Below, in pieces: positions 33,024 to 45,409 of a DNA stretch of 64,000 nucleotides; position 1 is the first letter of the stretch, and every line of letters starts with the position of its first letter. Where the stretch lies: the NCBI GenBank assembly GCA_002914845.1, contig JXTC01000047.1, positions 141,567-205,566 of the forward strand, in the 5' to 3' direction. The DNA comes from Trema orientale (Eukaryota > Streptophyta > Magnoliopsida > Rosales > Cannabaceae). A program made the translations under genes and the position numbers. The notes below the pieces were generated by a model that did not search any database, was not told the DNA's origin, and saw nothing but the letters and a program-made list of their open reading frames with translations.

Positions 33024-36000
33024 TTTTTAAATTTTAATCGAAATTAAAAATTAAGGAGAGTTCTAATGTAAGAACAATGTTTTCACTCCTACGCAGGGGC
33101 AGCCACTAAATCTGGGATCCTACGGTTAGTTATGTTGTATTCATTCTACACTCAGAGACATTGAATTATATCTCATTTTTTAAGGATTATCTATCCGGAA
33201 AAAAAAAAAAAAAAAGCAATTAGAGCAGTTTCTCCCAATGAAAACGTCAAACTTACATCTAAAATTTTGTTGGCAACCCACTAGATTATGCTTTAAATCT
33301 TTCAGATTTTCTTTAAAAAAAAATAATGGAAAAGATGATTATCACATATTTTTGTTTGAGTTAAATGAAAACCTTAATTCTATGGGAAAAATATTAAGGA
33401 AAAAAAGTATACAACAAATTGAAAAAAAAAACTCCAATGGGTTGTTTTTCTTTTCTTCAATAAAATATTTTTTCAATATAAACACAATTTGAATAATAGG
33501 TACAACCTGCAGTTGTTTGGATTATAATTGAGGTTAAATCGCTTATTCTTTACATTCTTATTATTTAATTAGTAAAAGGATTTAGATGAATTATATTGTG
33601 TATTTGTGGTCTATCACATTTATCGGAATTTAAGAGGCTCAGGAGATAAATTAAAACTTCCACGATCATCGGTGTTCTCATATTCTTGAACATACAAACT
33701 ATTGATTTTTTTTTTAAGTATTTAAACCATTGATTTATATTACAAGTTCTGTCGGCATCTTTTGGTAAAGAAGAAGAAGAGAGACTAAGAGAATATAATC
33801 TGAAAGTGAAGAGGGAGAGAGCGGTTGAAGAAAGAGGAAGAAAAAATACATATTTTTTTTATTTTGTTTTCTTTTTCTATTTCAAATTTTTCTATTGTAT
33901 AATGTAGTGTATTTGATTTTCTATATATTTCTTTATTTATTTTCATCCAACGGTGTAAATAACCCTCCTACTTGTAGAATCGATTTTGTCCCTTCTAGAC
34001 TAGAATTTATCTAAAAATTAAATATCCATAAAGTTTAAACTTGAGAGACCAATTGCATTGCTAGTGCATGCGTTGATAACATTAAGGTTTCACTTCTTTG
34101 ACATTTATGCAACCAAACAAATGAAACATATAATTTCTTTATTTTTCTTTTGTTAATTGAATTCAACTAACTGCTTAGAAGATCCTGAAAGAACAAAATC
34201 GAATCTATTCGAGTTGGACAAACGCAAGTAAAAAATGCATTCTAATTAAGGAGAAAACTTAAATATATGTGTATGCATTATTACTTAAGTAAACATAATG
34301 GGGAATGCTTAAAAAAAATGAGGAATGTTTAAAATGCCAAAAAAAAAAGCAGCTTTGTTTATCATTTAATTATTTTATTCATTTAATTAGTTTTATTTAA
34401 TTTAGTTGAAAGACTACGTGCCATCAACATTGTCCTTTGACTCTTTTCCTTAAAAAAAATAAAAATAAAAGTAAAAAACTTATTCTATTTTTTTTTTATA
34501 TTAGAAAATATTTTAGAAACATTTTTGAAAAGAAGATATATATATTTTTTTTATAATTGTGGAAATTCAGTTCGATGCCAAATTGTACACCAAATAAGAG
34601 GAAGCAGAAGCGAAAAATTCCAAAACGGACAACTGGACTTTTGTCCAAGTAGACAAATAAGTACATGTTGTAGGCCCAATACGCCACGTGGCATATTGTT
34701 ATGCTTTCGTTTGTCACATCGCGATCCCATTTGGTATCACGGTCACTTTGCCACGTGTCCATTTTACATAAATGGTAAACTCATTTTTTGCCATTCCTGT
34801 TGGACACACTAACCTGAAGTTTCAGTCTCTAGATCGTGCGTGGCAAATAATCTCCAGAAAACACCTTCGGAGACTGAGGTCTATACAACATCGAATAGCC
34901 GGAGAGTGAGGTTCACGGGGAGGTTGAGAAGGTGAAGATATTGACTTCTGAAAGCGTAGCTGGGCACGGAAAACCAGTAAGCGGTGACACGGGAACGTGT
35001 CTTCTTCAGAACTGACGCCGTTTTATGGCAACCGATCTTCATTTTAGTTCTTTTTTCACCCTTTCAACTCTTTTCACCTTTTGGTAAAATATTCTTGATT
35101 TTATTTTCAACGCAATTTAAAAAAAAAAAAAAAACCCCTTGTAATATTACAAAATGGGAAAAAGAAAAAGAAAATCCAATTATTTATTGTTGACACGGTG
35201 AAAATTTAATAAAATTAGTTTTATGAATTAAAGATTATAACACTAACTACATGTTGTCTCATTATTAGTCGTAAAAGCCAACTAATTCAATAGGATACAC
35301 CATTATTACATTTTATAATAATTCATAATAGAAGTGTCTTTAGTGTAAGTTCAGTTGTTGGTCAATGATTTGGCATTAAAAAAAGTAGATAAACTAAAAT
35401 TAAAGTTTGGCTCCAAACTCATCTTTGCTGGGGTGTTGCTGCATACAAACAAGCATTTAAAGTAGATAAGTATAAATAAAGTAATAACCATAAATGCAGA
35501 CAATAACTTTGCTTAATTTGACGTAGGATGGGCATATTGTTGGGGTAGTAATTTTGCCAAATTATAAAGAGAGTCAACGAAGGGACTGTAGTTTAATACT
35601 TCCGGGCATCATGGACCACCGTTAGTTAATTCTTATGATATGAACTACTGACAGCGACCCTGCTCTTTTAACACACAGATAAATAATTCAGCCAATAAAA
35701 ATTGAAACCAATGACTGCGAAAGATTGCCCTCCATTGCTATTTGCAAGTCTTTACCTATAAATAATGTACGTTTTTTAAAAATTGTGTCACGTCAAAATA
35801 TTATTTAAAATCGTATTATGAAAATATCAATACACAATGTTAAACTTTAAAAAAAAAAAAATTATATCTATCTCCGAAAAAAAAAAAAAAAAAAAACTTT
35901 ATGAATAAGAGTACCTTAGAAGTTAGAACTCTCAAATTAATGAGACCGAAAAGAAAAGGAACAAGAGAGAACAGAAGCAGAATAATTGAAAGAATGTATG

Positions 36001-36880
36001 GTCGCAAACTTTAGTCTAATTAGTAAACACACTTCGGATATTAAGATTTAAGGTCCCAAAAAGAATCCATGTCTTTTGACCTTCCTCCAAATGAATAGTA
36101 CTGAATTTTTATTTTATTTTATTTGGGTGGTATAAGCATTCACTTCTGCTAATCGGAGGAAAAAAAAAACGTTAATTAATGAAACTAGCTTCTTTTTTCT
36201 TTTCTTTGTTTTTTATTTTTTTATTTTTTTAAGTAAAATCATTAGCTAGCAGCAATAGAAAGGAAACATATACATAAGAACTTCCTCTCTTTTCTTCTAT
36301 AGCAATGAGTATCCATCACATCTCTCAGCTTCTTTTATCCTTATATAGAGTACAAGTAAACAAAATTGCAAGACAATAAAGCAACTGAAAAGTTGTTCTA
36401 TGGTTTTCTTCCACTACCAATCTATTTGTTTATTAATTTTCCTGCTTTATTGAAAAAATAACTGTCAAAGAAGTTAGATAGATGCCTAACAGACTTGGAG
36501 CCTCCAAAACTGGTTGAATTCCTTTACTGCAATGTCACAAAGAATAAGTTAGTTTATATACATTGAGAAGCCTTTTGGAGAAGTGTTGCAAAAACTAACA
36601 AATTAGGACACGAGTTATTGACTTCCCCATTTGGTTTCAAGACAAAACAATCAACGATATGAACATTACTACATTTTGATCTATAGTGTAAAGGCAAAAG
36701 ATGAGCCTCTCTTACCTTACCAACGTAAACGGACGATTTAAGATTTCTGAGATTCTGAATTTGCCATTGACGTCTGGGGTGGTGAAAAAGAATTGGGGTA
36801 TGGGGTCAGTAAGTTGTAAACAAATTGAACTATGTACCTAATAATAAGAAAAGGAGCGGATAGAATTAGAGTAATGGATT
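33024..36880. other. Intergenic, no gene confirmed
   Basis: Mostly AT-rich. Around 34684-34760 lie GCCACGTGGC and GCCACGTGTCC, followed by a GC-richer stretch to about 35030 that could be a promoter and leader, but no coding exon follows. Nothing else supported. Confidence 0.4.
34683..34760. promoter_or_regulatory. Two G-boxes
   Basis: The palindromic GCCACGTGGC and, about 65 bp on, GCCACGTGTCC are strong bZIP/bHLH binding sites. No gene can be tied to them. Confidence 0.35.
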
Positions 36881-36959
36881 TAGGAAGATAAGATAAATTT
36901 GGAGCCAATTCGAGAAAAGGAAAGAAAGCGAACTACCAACCTTCTTTTTGGATTGTATG

Positions 36960-37427
36960 CTACACGATGTCTTTATCACCATCAAGGCAAAGTTCCTTTG
37001 CAGCCGTGACCACCTGCAAATGGGGACCAAATAACTGATATCCATGAGAAATAAGGAAGGAGGATTCAACTATGACCTTTAATATGAAAGAGGACGTGTT
37101 TTACGATGATACTTTACGCAAATATGCACGGTACAAATTCCATTTCTCATGCAAGAAAAGGATTCAATAAGAAAATTGATCATAAATACGTGTAACACTT
37201 GAGAAGATATTCATGTAAATCTTGAAAGCAACATTGGGACCAGTTTAAACATTTCATCAATCAATATCGTCATCAGCAATTTCATGAAAAACGAGCACTG
37301 GAATTGTAAGCATAAAAAGGAGGGGGAAAAAAAGAGAGAATTTAAAGAGACGAAAAAAAAAAAAAAAGAGTACCTGACTGTGTGGGGTGGCAACTAGGAT
37401 CTTAGATCCTGAAAATTTGAAATTCAT
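36960..37427 (-). other. Two exon-like segments in the 3' flank of the 5-phosphatase gene
   Basis: Segment one (37427-37374) reads MNFKFSGSKILVATPHSQ up to a CAG/GTACTC donor. Segment two (37013-36960), after a TTTGCAG acceptor, reads VVTAAKELCLDGDKDIV and stops. They join in phase 0 to a 35-residue frame. They may be spliced 3'UTR of the phosphatase gene, an alternative C-terminus, or the remains of another gene. I do not recognise the sequence. Confidence 0.35.
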
Positions 37428-37636
37428 TCAGGGGATTTTTTTTTTAAGCTGTAGAGTTCCTGTTTACAGCCAATAAAACTTGAATTAGTAACTAAGTAAA
37501 ACCATAAAAATATGAAAGGAACAGAGAGGACAGTGGCTCACTCCTTCCACGTCTTGGAAAAGTACCTAGAGTTGCAGCATGAGATCCTGCTTCAATTTTC
37601 TAGGTCTGAGCAGTGAAATACAGAAAAATCCACTCC

Positions 37637-40547
37637 TCAAAAGAAATTGAGTTCAGTGTACCCATGCGAGTGTGGCAACAACTCTTCTACCTCAATCCTG
37701 GAACTAGAACAACTCATGCTTTTCTTTATTCGGCTACGATTTAAAGACTCAACCTCTGCTGCGAATATGCTGTAAACTGGTCTATGATCTGAGAACCTTG
37801 ACTCACCACGAACATAAGACAACTGATGTAGGCCTCTTCCATACCATAGTATGCGATCACACCTACACATTTAAAAGTGGGAATGATTAGAAAGCAATTA
37901 CTTAAGAAGAGGAAGAAAAACCAGCGGAGACAGTTGACATTATTGAGACTTGTTTGCTGCTAACTTTTTCTATTTTCATTAGGCATGTCAGTTTAGTCAT
38001 CCCACATTTACGAAGGGAAAAAAAAGACTAATTACCATGCTGGAGTTCTTCGCTTCTCCTTTGGCCGTCTATCCTCTCCTGCATATCTGTCTGAATTATT
38101 TGAGTACTTGTATGTTGGAGGAAAGTATATCTTCCCTTCACTCCACCCATCGAAGACTCGCCCTCGTCTCTGTTCAATCCTCAACTGAAACACAAGCATC
38201 AACTTTTCAGCCAAAGCAGTTCCCAAAATAATTTATGAATACACCAGAACGCCGTTTTTAATTTTAATCTTTTTTTTTATATCAACACACACAATGTTTG
38301 AATATAAACATATCCATACATATGCACATAGAGTAGTTTAGCTAGCATGCCTGATCATTCTCTAACAATGCCTTCCAGTTGCGCATCTCAACAAGAGCCT
38401 TCGCAGATCGGTAAGAAAGTGCAATCCGATAATTCAAATCTCCAAGCCAAATGATTCGACTGCACACAAAAAATAGATATACTTTTAATGCTCAATAAGA
38501 TAAGGTCTTCAATAGTCCAAGACAGAACACAGGTGATTCGAAAAGCACATATAATATCTGAAATGAAAGGAACAAACATTTTCTGTTGTATGAACTTACT
38601 CGTGGTCCAATATTGTCTGTGGAGAGTTCTCATCTCCGATGCCATGAACCCTGGGAAATCTTGTCTTCCTCAGGATCTCCATGACATCAGAATTTCTTCG
38701 AAGTTCGTCTCCTTCCTTCTGACCAGATGTCAAATGACTACAGATGAAGCAAAAACTCGTTTGGTGCAAAGACATGCTTACTGATATTGAACCCTGGAAA
38801 ACTTAGAAAGTATGAGATTACGGCTACTTTATTTCTCATTTTTCGATCCCAAAACAAATAATGAATCAGATTATGATACCTTGTTCCCAAGATAACCCAT
38901 TAATCCTCTGCCAACACAAGACACTTTCAAGTTTCGAACATCGTCTCTTAGATCACTTTTCACCCATACCGTTAGAAAAATTCCGACCATTTGCTTGCTG
39001 GCCACCAGACAGTACCTTGAATGCCCTGTCTGCCTGTCTCTATCTTCCATGGAAAATGAGCAACCATTGTAGGACATTGGCGAATAGTGACCAGCTACAG
39101 GTGAATCCCCCGGTCCATTCTCGTCATCTGAGGAACCCCATCTGTAATTTGGATCGTAATCACTGGGTCTGTGACCAAAGATGACCCGGTCACAAACGCT
39201 GAACCTTCGATCGAGCCGGGGTTCAGTGACTGACATGTCATTGTCCATTCTCATGCTCCGGCTCAAGGATTGGAAGGACCGGCGGTGGAAGAAAGCCGAG
39301 GCTTTCTTCCTTGTTGACCCTTCAAAATCGGCATCTATTTCAACGATTGGATCAGGTACAGGTGAAGGAGTATTATGGCAGCCTCCACTGGTCCCCGGAA
39401 GACTATTCAGGGTCCTCCTAATAAGGGCTAGCCATTTTCTAGCTGGGCCATTGTCTTCTGTGCCCAAGACATTACCAGCATTCAAAGGGACTATTTCTTG
39501 AAACCTGAAAAAACCCAGAAAAGGTTTTGCCTTAACTAAAATATCACCATTAGAAAACGAAGAAATATAACACTTTTTTTTGGATTTATGGGGCATACCC
39601 AAGAACATAAATGTCAGCAGGAGGCGAGGTGTGAAGCCAATCCTCAAGACTCAGATAACTTGGAGGAGATTTTCCAGCTACATTCCATGTGGCTACAAAG
39701 ATCCTGCTCATTAAAACCAAACTTAGAAAATATATATGAAATATTATACATACCAAGATATTGAATGAGAAAAGTAAAATACATACCTATAATTATACAC
39801 ATCAGTAACTTGTGAAGAGTCTAGATCGATTTTACCACGGCGGATTCTATCAGAGTGCCTTTTGCTGAATCTTTCTGTTGATTGAGGAAGGGAGATTGAG
39901 AGAGATTAATGGGGATTAAAAGGAAAACATAATGAGTAATTAGGGGAGTTCAAAGAGCTTAATTGTCTTTTTATGTGGTCCAAAGGCACTAGTGGTGTAT
40001 AGGCATCTGAGACTGAACCTGTTTTACTTTTCTTGATTGTGCATGCTTCCCTCTCTGAATAGGCGTTCCTCCACTCTTCATCATCAACACCTGGAAAAAA
40101 AAATCGTAAAGTTACTAAAGCTGTGCTCTTTCCACTGTTCCATGTATCAAATTCACGCATTCAAACACCACAAAAAACAAAAAGAAAACCGAAAAAACTT
40201 CAGTCCCCCCCACTTTCCCAAACAAAAAAAAGGGGGGCTAATTTGAGGAAGCGGAAGAAAACAAACAATAGATCTTGAACTGCAAAAGAAAAAGGAAAAG
40301 GAGTCTGTGATGGAGACTAGAACATAATGCAAACATATTCCCACTTTGAGTTTCTTGGTATAAAAATCCAAAAAATCCAATGTTCTTAATCCCATAACCC
40401 CTGATTAAACCAGAAAAAGTGGACATAACGCACGAAAGAGATGGATCAATCACCTCCATAAACAACATCATCTGCCTGAAAATCTTCGGCTTTGCTCTTA
40501 ATGTTGAACCACTTCTTCACTAGTGTCTTAGGCCATGAAAGCTTCAT
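37637..40547 (-). CDS. Type I inositol polyphosphate 5-phosphatase
   Basis: Nine coding exons on the minus strand (40547-40454, 40090-40019, 39874-39787, 39703-39599, 39504-38880, 38793-38600, 38459-38351, 38184-38036, 37862-37637) give 553 residues. It starts [20 protein letters not shown], as in plant type I enzymes. Conserved motifs: TWNVAGK at 90-96, [12 protein letters not shown] from 120, GDLNYR at 399-404, PAWCDRILW at about 477-485, and SDHRP at 503-507; these form the Mg-dependent catalytic core. The enzyme removes the 5-phosphate from soluble inositol phosphates and phosphoinositides, acting in Ca2+/ABA signalling and vascular or root-hair patterning. A Ser-rich insert of about 100 residues in exon 5 is typical of the plant group. 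The intron after exon 7 has a GC donor (CAG/GCATGC). Confidence 0.93.
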
Positions 40548-41330
40548 CAAGAAACAGATTCAGTAATCTTATTACCCGCAAAGAAAAGGAAATAAAAAAA
40601 GAAAGAAAGAGAGAAATGTTGGCATTTCTCAAACCTTGCTTTTCTTGGAATTGTCATCTCTCATTGTTACACAACTTCATATATTAATCTTGATTTATTG
40701 CAACAATGCCAGTTCAAGTTTTTTTTTTTTTTTTCCTTCTTCAAACTCCTCGATACTTTCTATGTTTTTAGAAGAAGGAGAAGAAGTTGGGTTTCAAAAT
40801 AGGAAGGAAAAAAAAAAAGAAAAAGGAAAGAAATAGAAGTTGAAGCTCTATGGTTTTGGTACAAAAATGGAGAATGGTCAATGATTAAGGGAGAAGAAAC
40901 AAAAGGGTAAGCCTCTGTTTTTCTTCATGTTATGAAAACAGAACAAGAAATGGGGAAATGTTAAAAGCATTTTCAGCTTATGATTCGAAATACCCAGTTG
41001 GACATTTTTGGTCAGTCAACAGAGGAACAAAGTTTTTTTGAAAAAAAAAACAAAAGAAAGGAAACTCAAACGGAAATAAACAGAGAGGTACAGCCTCTAT
41101 TCATAGAAGTAAGATATGAGATTCTAAGGGTAGAAGACGACAATGCAGAAGAGAGAGACAAAGTAAGAAAGAGAGAGAAGGAGTTTTGTCTCAAAGGAAA
41201 CCTCGTTCGGGGGCAGAGAGCAAACTATGGAATTTGAAGAGAATAAAGTGCAGAAAGGAAGAGCGAGCTTTGGCTTGGCTCCCTCTCGAGGCTTTCTACC
41301 CCAAAACCAAGGCCGACCCACCTAAGCTCG
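40548..41330 (-). promoter_or_regulatory. 5' leader and promoter of the 5-phosphatase gene
   Basis: A purine/pyrimidine-biased leader with long A, T and GA tracts precedes the start codon. No unambiguous TATA box was chosen. The GC-rich stretch at 41200-41340 may mark the transcription start region. Confidence 0.35.
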
Positions 41331-41392
41331 GGACTTGGTGATTAAAATTGGTCACCAAAACACACCGGTAGTGGTACTACCCAAACTGCCCC

Positions 41393-41421
41393 GAACCCGA
41401 CCCTGACCCTGACCCTGACCC
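41393..41421. repeat. CCCTGA hexanucleotide microsatellite
   Basis: Four to five head-to-tail CCCTGA units. Similar in length to a telomere repeat but not the plant CCCTAAA sequence. Confidence 0.75.
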
Positions 41422-41429
41422 TTCTCTCT

Positions 41430-43880
41430 CTCTAGAACCGTATGTAATATACTAATATGTATTATGACTAGGCTTGTTTAGAATTAGCATTGTTTCTCTC
41501 ACTTAACTGCTGCCCGCGGTCAACAAAGTTTAGGTTTGATCTAATACCCAAGTAGCAGTACCACCAGTGTACCACCCATTCCTCTGTTTGGTCTTCTATG
41601 TAGATAAATAAATTATTATTTTTATTCTTAAAAAAATAATAAAAGCAGCAGGTAAAAAGGGCAAAAAAAAGAAAAGATAAAAGGGAATAGTGCATTGGTG
41701 AGTTTGTTTATTAAATAATGTTGGTCTACTATACTTAGACTTAATTTCTTGAGACGAAGACGTGTTTGCACTATTCGAAAGGCAAAAAAATAAATTTAAT
41801 TAAAGACGTGTTTGCACAATTGCAAAGACTGTTTAGTAGCAAGTTCAAGTTTAAGCTAGACTTGTTACCTTAACAGGGGTCTTGGTTTTTCCTTTTTTTT
41901 TTTTTTTTTTTTTTTTTTTGGAAGGGGTCTCGGTTTTTAATAGTATATAAATACTTATATAATAAGGTTTGATAGTGGGAACTTTTGTATGAAAAAGGGA
42001 TGTTTTTTCGTCATTGCATGTATGCGTTTTTGGGGTTTGGGAGATTTTGTAGTATTGTTTTGTGGTCCAACTTTGGAAGCAAATTCATATTCTAAAAAAA
42101 AAAAAAAACCTCATTTGTTGCTTTTGAGTTTTGAGCATAACAAAATGTTACTCTGTTATTCAAACTTTGGGCCTCTTTTGACTCAATCAAGACCCGTGTC
42201 CAAGAGAACCAAGGCAAATGTCCCAACTTTGAGGGTGGTCTTATTTTGAGCAATTTCATTTTGGTAACATAGCTCACATTTACTAATGTGAAAATTTAGT
42301 GTTTGAGAATTGCCTATCTCGAGAACTACTTTGTTTAATTGTGCACTAAGATAGGAATAGGATCTTGTTAGGCCATATAAGATAACCCTAGAAGCTAGCT
42401 CGCCTCCACAAGGCCATAACCCACGAAATCTCATGGGGTTTCGAGTAAAAACTGTTCTAATTAAGTAATATCATCTTAGTTTAATCGATAGGCAGAGAAC
42501 AAAGTAACTTCTTGGATTAATCTCTCACGGCTTGATTTCTTAATTAACTAATCTTTAATTACACATGCCACATGTGGGGGAATGTGCATGATTCCCTTAG
42601 CTCAGCTTCATATTTCAAGGCTCTTTGGCAGTCAATCATCATATTAATTTAATTTAATACCAATTAAAGAATTTGAAAAGTTGTTAAAACTAGATGGCTA
42701 AAACGCTCCAATTAGGATCTACAGTTTCTATTCTTGATGATATCCCTAATGGGTTTCCCTAACGAACCCCCTCATTCAACCCCATTTCCCCTAGTGAAGC
42801 TTCCACTACTACCATTATAGCCATTTGATTTGGTCCCTCATGAATGCTTTCAAAAGCTTATCTAAGGCATAGCCCTCCAATGTAAAGATCCCTCTTCTTA
42901 TTTGTCTTTCGTTACGTGGCACTCAATGAAAGTGGGGGGAGAGAGAGAGAGAGAGAGAGAAGGATGAGTTATAATTTCACTTGGATAGAATAGTGTATGC
43001 TCGAAGTCTAAATTTTCACATGACCTAAAAGAAAGAGGAGATGCATTGTCACCAGGATGCTTATAGAATCTTACTATAGCTGCATAATTGAGTAGAAAGA
43101 ATATTGGATGATAGTTGACAATAGCTAATTTTGTATGAAACCCGTCAACAACATACCCCTGTTTGTTTATCATATTAGGATGTCTTTGGAATAAGAATAA
43201 TCACCTTAAAAGCCCACTAAGGTTTAAATTCAAGGCCGTCCTGGCTGGTCAGGTTGATTTCACAGCAGACCTAACACAATCAAAAACGCGAAAAATTCTC
43301 TTGGTGTGTGACATTCTTTCTTTGCCAGGTTTTTCTTAAACGGAAAATAATTTGGTTGCCGTAGGGCCATAGATTTGACAAAATCAAAGATTTCCATGAG
43401 GAATTTCTCCATAAATGGTACATATATTCCCAAAATTATAAAAAGTGACAAGTGTCTAGAATTAGAGCAAATGCCTGTCTATTTATCTAATGGAGCAGAG
43501 TTCGTTTTCATGGTAAAAAAGGTATATGTGGTACTCATTTATCATGAAAATGGGATCTAAAAGGGACACAATAGGCTTGGATTCAATAATGATATCATGA
43601 ATTTCATGATTCCTCACAATCTCCTTTTCGTTTACATGAGTTGTACCGTACCCCCTACCTATATACCCTAAAGGACGCGTGGGACATTAGATTATTGCAA
43701 CCTCATATTTGTTCAAATCCAATTTTATGCCAATATGGATTTCGTTTTCAGTTGCCACTGTGAAGCCATTTCTTAAACTTAATCCATTTCTCGTTTACAT
43801 TGACAAGGATTACGTTGTAATTAATTGATTTTATTTTTTTTTCCGCATTAAAAATAAGAGATTCGAACTTAGAACTTTTC
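41430..43880. other. Intergenic, no gene seen
   Basis: It contains a 27-bp poly-T tract near 41893 and a GA microsatellite at 42939-42960. No coding features supported. Confidence 0.4.
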
Positions 43881-43893
43881 ACATTATAAAGAA

Positions 43894-44077
43894 GAGCAAT
43901 GCTATGGGGCACCAGTGGTGCCCAGCACTATAGTGACATGTCTGTTTGTCACTGGATGATTTAATTAACAAACTGGGTCCCACATGGGCCCCACTTAAAT
44001 TATAATTATGATTAACCAGTGATAAACTGATACATCACTGTGGTGCTGGGCACCACTGGTGCCCTATAGCATTATTC
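43894..44077. mobile_element. 184-bp MITE, family B, copy 2, with perfect 9-bp target duplication
   Basis: Flanked by TATAAAGAA at 43885-43893 and 44078-44086. The ends GAGCAATGCTATGGGGCACC and GAATAATGCTATAGGGCACC pair and continue through AGTGGTGCCCAGCAC into a near-complete fold-back. The 9-bp duplication and long terminal repeats place it in the Mutator superfamily. It is younger-looking than copy 1 at 32838. Confidence 0.87.
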
Positions 44078-44203
44078 TATAAAGAAATGTCATTACCATC
44101 CAGGTACCTCTAAGGCTCTAACTACCTCTAAGGTTCTAACTACATGTATATTAGGTCTATTATCCACATTCACACAAGTATTAGAACTTTATATATATAT
44201 ATA

Positions 44204-44440
44204 GGTTGCCAATCCAGTAGGTATTTTTTTTTTTTTTTACCTATGTGTATGTATTTTTTTTAGCCGTTAGATCATCATCTAATGGCGATCCAACGGTTCT
44301 AATAATGTGCATAAAAAGACGTGTATCATTAATGTTATTTCTCTCTCTTACTTTTTAATATAAAAAAATGTGCAAAAAAAATTTTCATTGGTCAAATAAA
44401 TACCTATGCATAGGTTAAAAAAAAAATACCTACTGAATTG
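44204..44440 (+). mobile_element. TA-flanked MITE (Micron-like), copy 3
   Basis: Ends are GGTTGCCAATCCAGTAGGTA and, inverted, CAATTCAGTAGGTATT, with TA microsatellite on both sides (44190-44203 and 44441-44452). The interior has TAGCCGTTAGATCATCATC and TACCTATGCATAGGTT, matching the element at 11503-11715 in reverse. Confidence 0.65.
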
Positions 44441-44467
44441 TATATATATATGTCATAATTTTTTTTT

Positions 44468-45396
44468 GGTTAATGGCACCATTAGTCCCCAACCTATGAT
44501 CATTTTGGCATATTGGTCCTCAACTTTTTTTTTGTGGTATTTAAGTCCTAAACGTTTGTTTTTTTGGCACTATTGGTCCTTTTGGCATATTTCATCCAAG
44601 ATTCCGTTAAAATTTATGTGAATGAAAAAAATTTTACCCCATTGATCTCGAATTTTCAATTGTTTAACAATTCAGTCCATAATTTTTTTTTTTTGGGTAT
44701 TCATATTTTCGATTAATAATAATGCATTTGTCAATCTTTCAGAAAATTAAAATTCAAAGACAAATATAAAACAAACAGTTCATTTAAAAACTAAATTCAA
44801 AAAAGAAAAAAAATTATACTAATAAATCTTAGTTTATGTCAAACTATAGTAACTTTATGAATAAAAAATAATTATCTTACCATTTTTAAAACTAAAAAAT
44901 TTTTGCATACAGTCATACATGCTTTTACACTAGTCAAATTTGACTACAAATTTACTACATCCATTAATAATTCATGTAATTATGAATGGTTATTCTAAAA
45001 AATTAATCAACTATTTGTAGCAAATAAGCCTAAAAAGTTTTATAGTTTTCCATTAAAAGGTCATTTCTTTATGTAATTGCATCTGTTAATCTTTCGAAAA
45101 ATTAATTTTTTAGAATTTTAATTTTCTGAAAGATTGGTAGATGCAATATTGTTAATTGGAAATATGAATACCAAAAAAAATTATAGATCAAATTGTTAAA
45201 CAATTAAAACTTCGAGATCAATGGTGTAAATTTTCTCTCATTTAAATAAATTTTAACGGAATCTTGAATGGAATATGCCAAAAGGACTAATGGTGCCGAA
45301 AAAACACACGTTTAGGACTTAAATGCCACAAAGAAAAGGTTGAGGACCAATATGCCAAAATGATCATATGATGGGGACCAATAGTGCCATTAACCC
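44468..45396. mobile_element. 929-bp long-inverted-repeat element
   Basis: Inverted arms of about 290 bp. The left arm starts GGTTAATGGCACCATTAGTC and the inverted right arm GGGTTAATGGCACTATTGGTC. Both continue with CATTTTGGCATATTGGTCCTC, TTAAGTCCTAAACG and ATTCCGTTAAAATTTA. Nine T on each side could be a 9-bp target duplication, but a homopolymer is weak evidence. The core is AT-rich and non-coding. Confidence 0.75.
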
Positions 45397-45409
45397 TTTT
45401 TTTTTAAGG

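Noticed and set aside
34814..34939. Open frame containing SETEVYTTSNSRRVRFTGRL downstream of two G-boxes
   Set aside because: 41 codons with a stop just before it and no start or splice context.
41393..41421. Possible interstitial telomere repeat
   Set aside because: The unit is CCCTGA, not the plant CCCTAAA, and it is short; an ordinary microsatellite.
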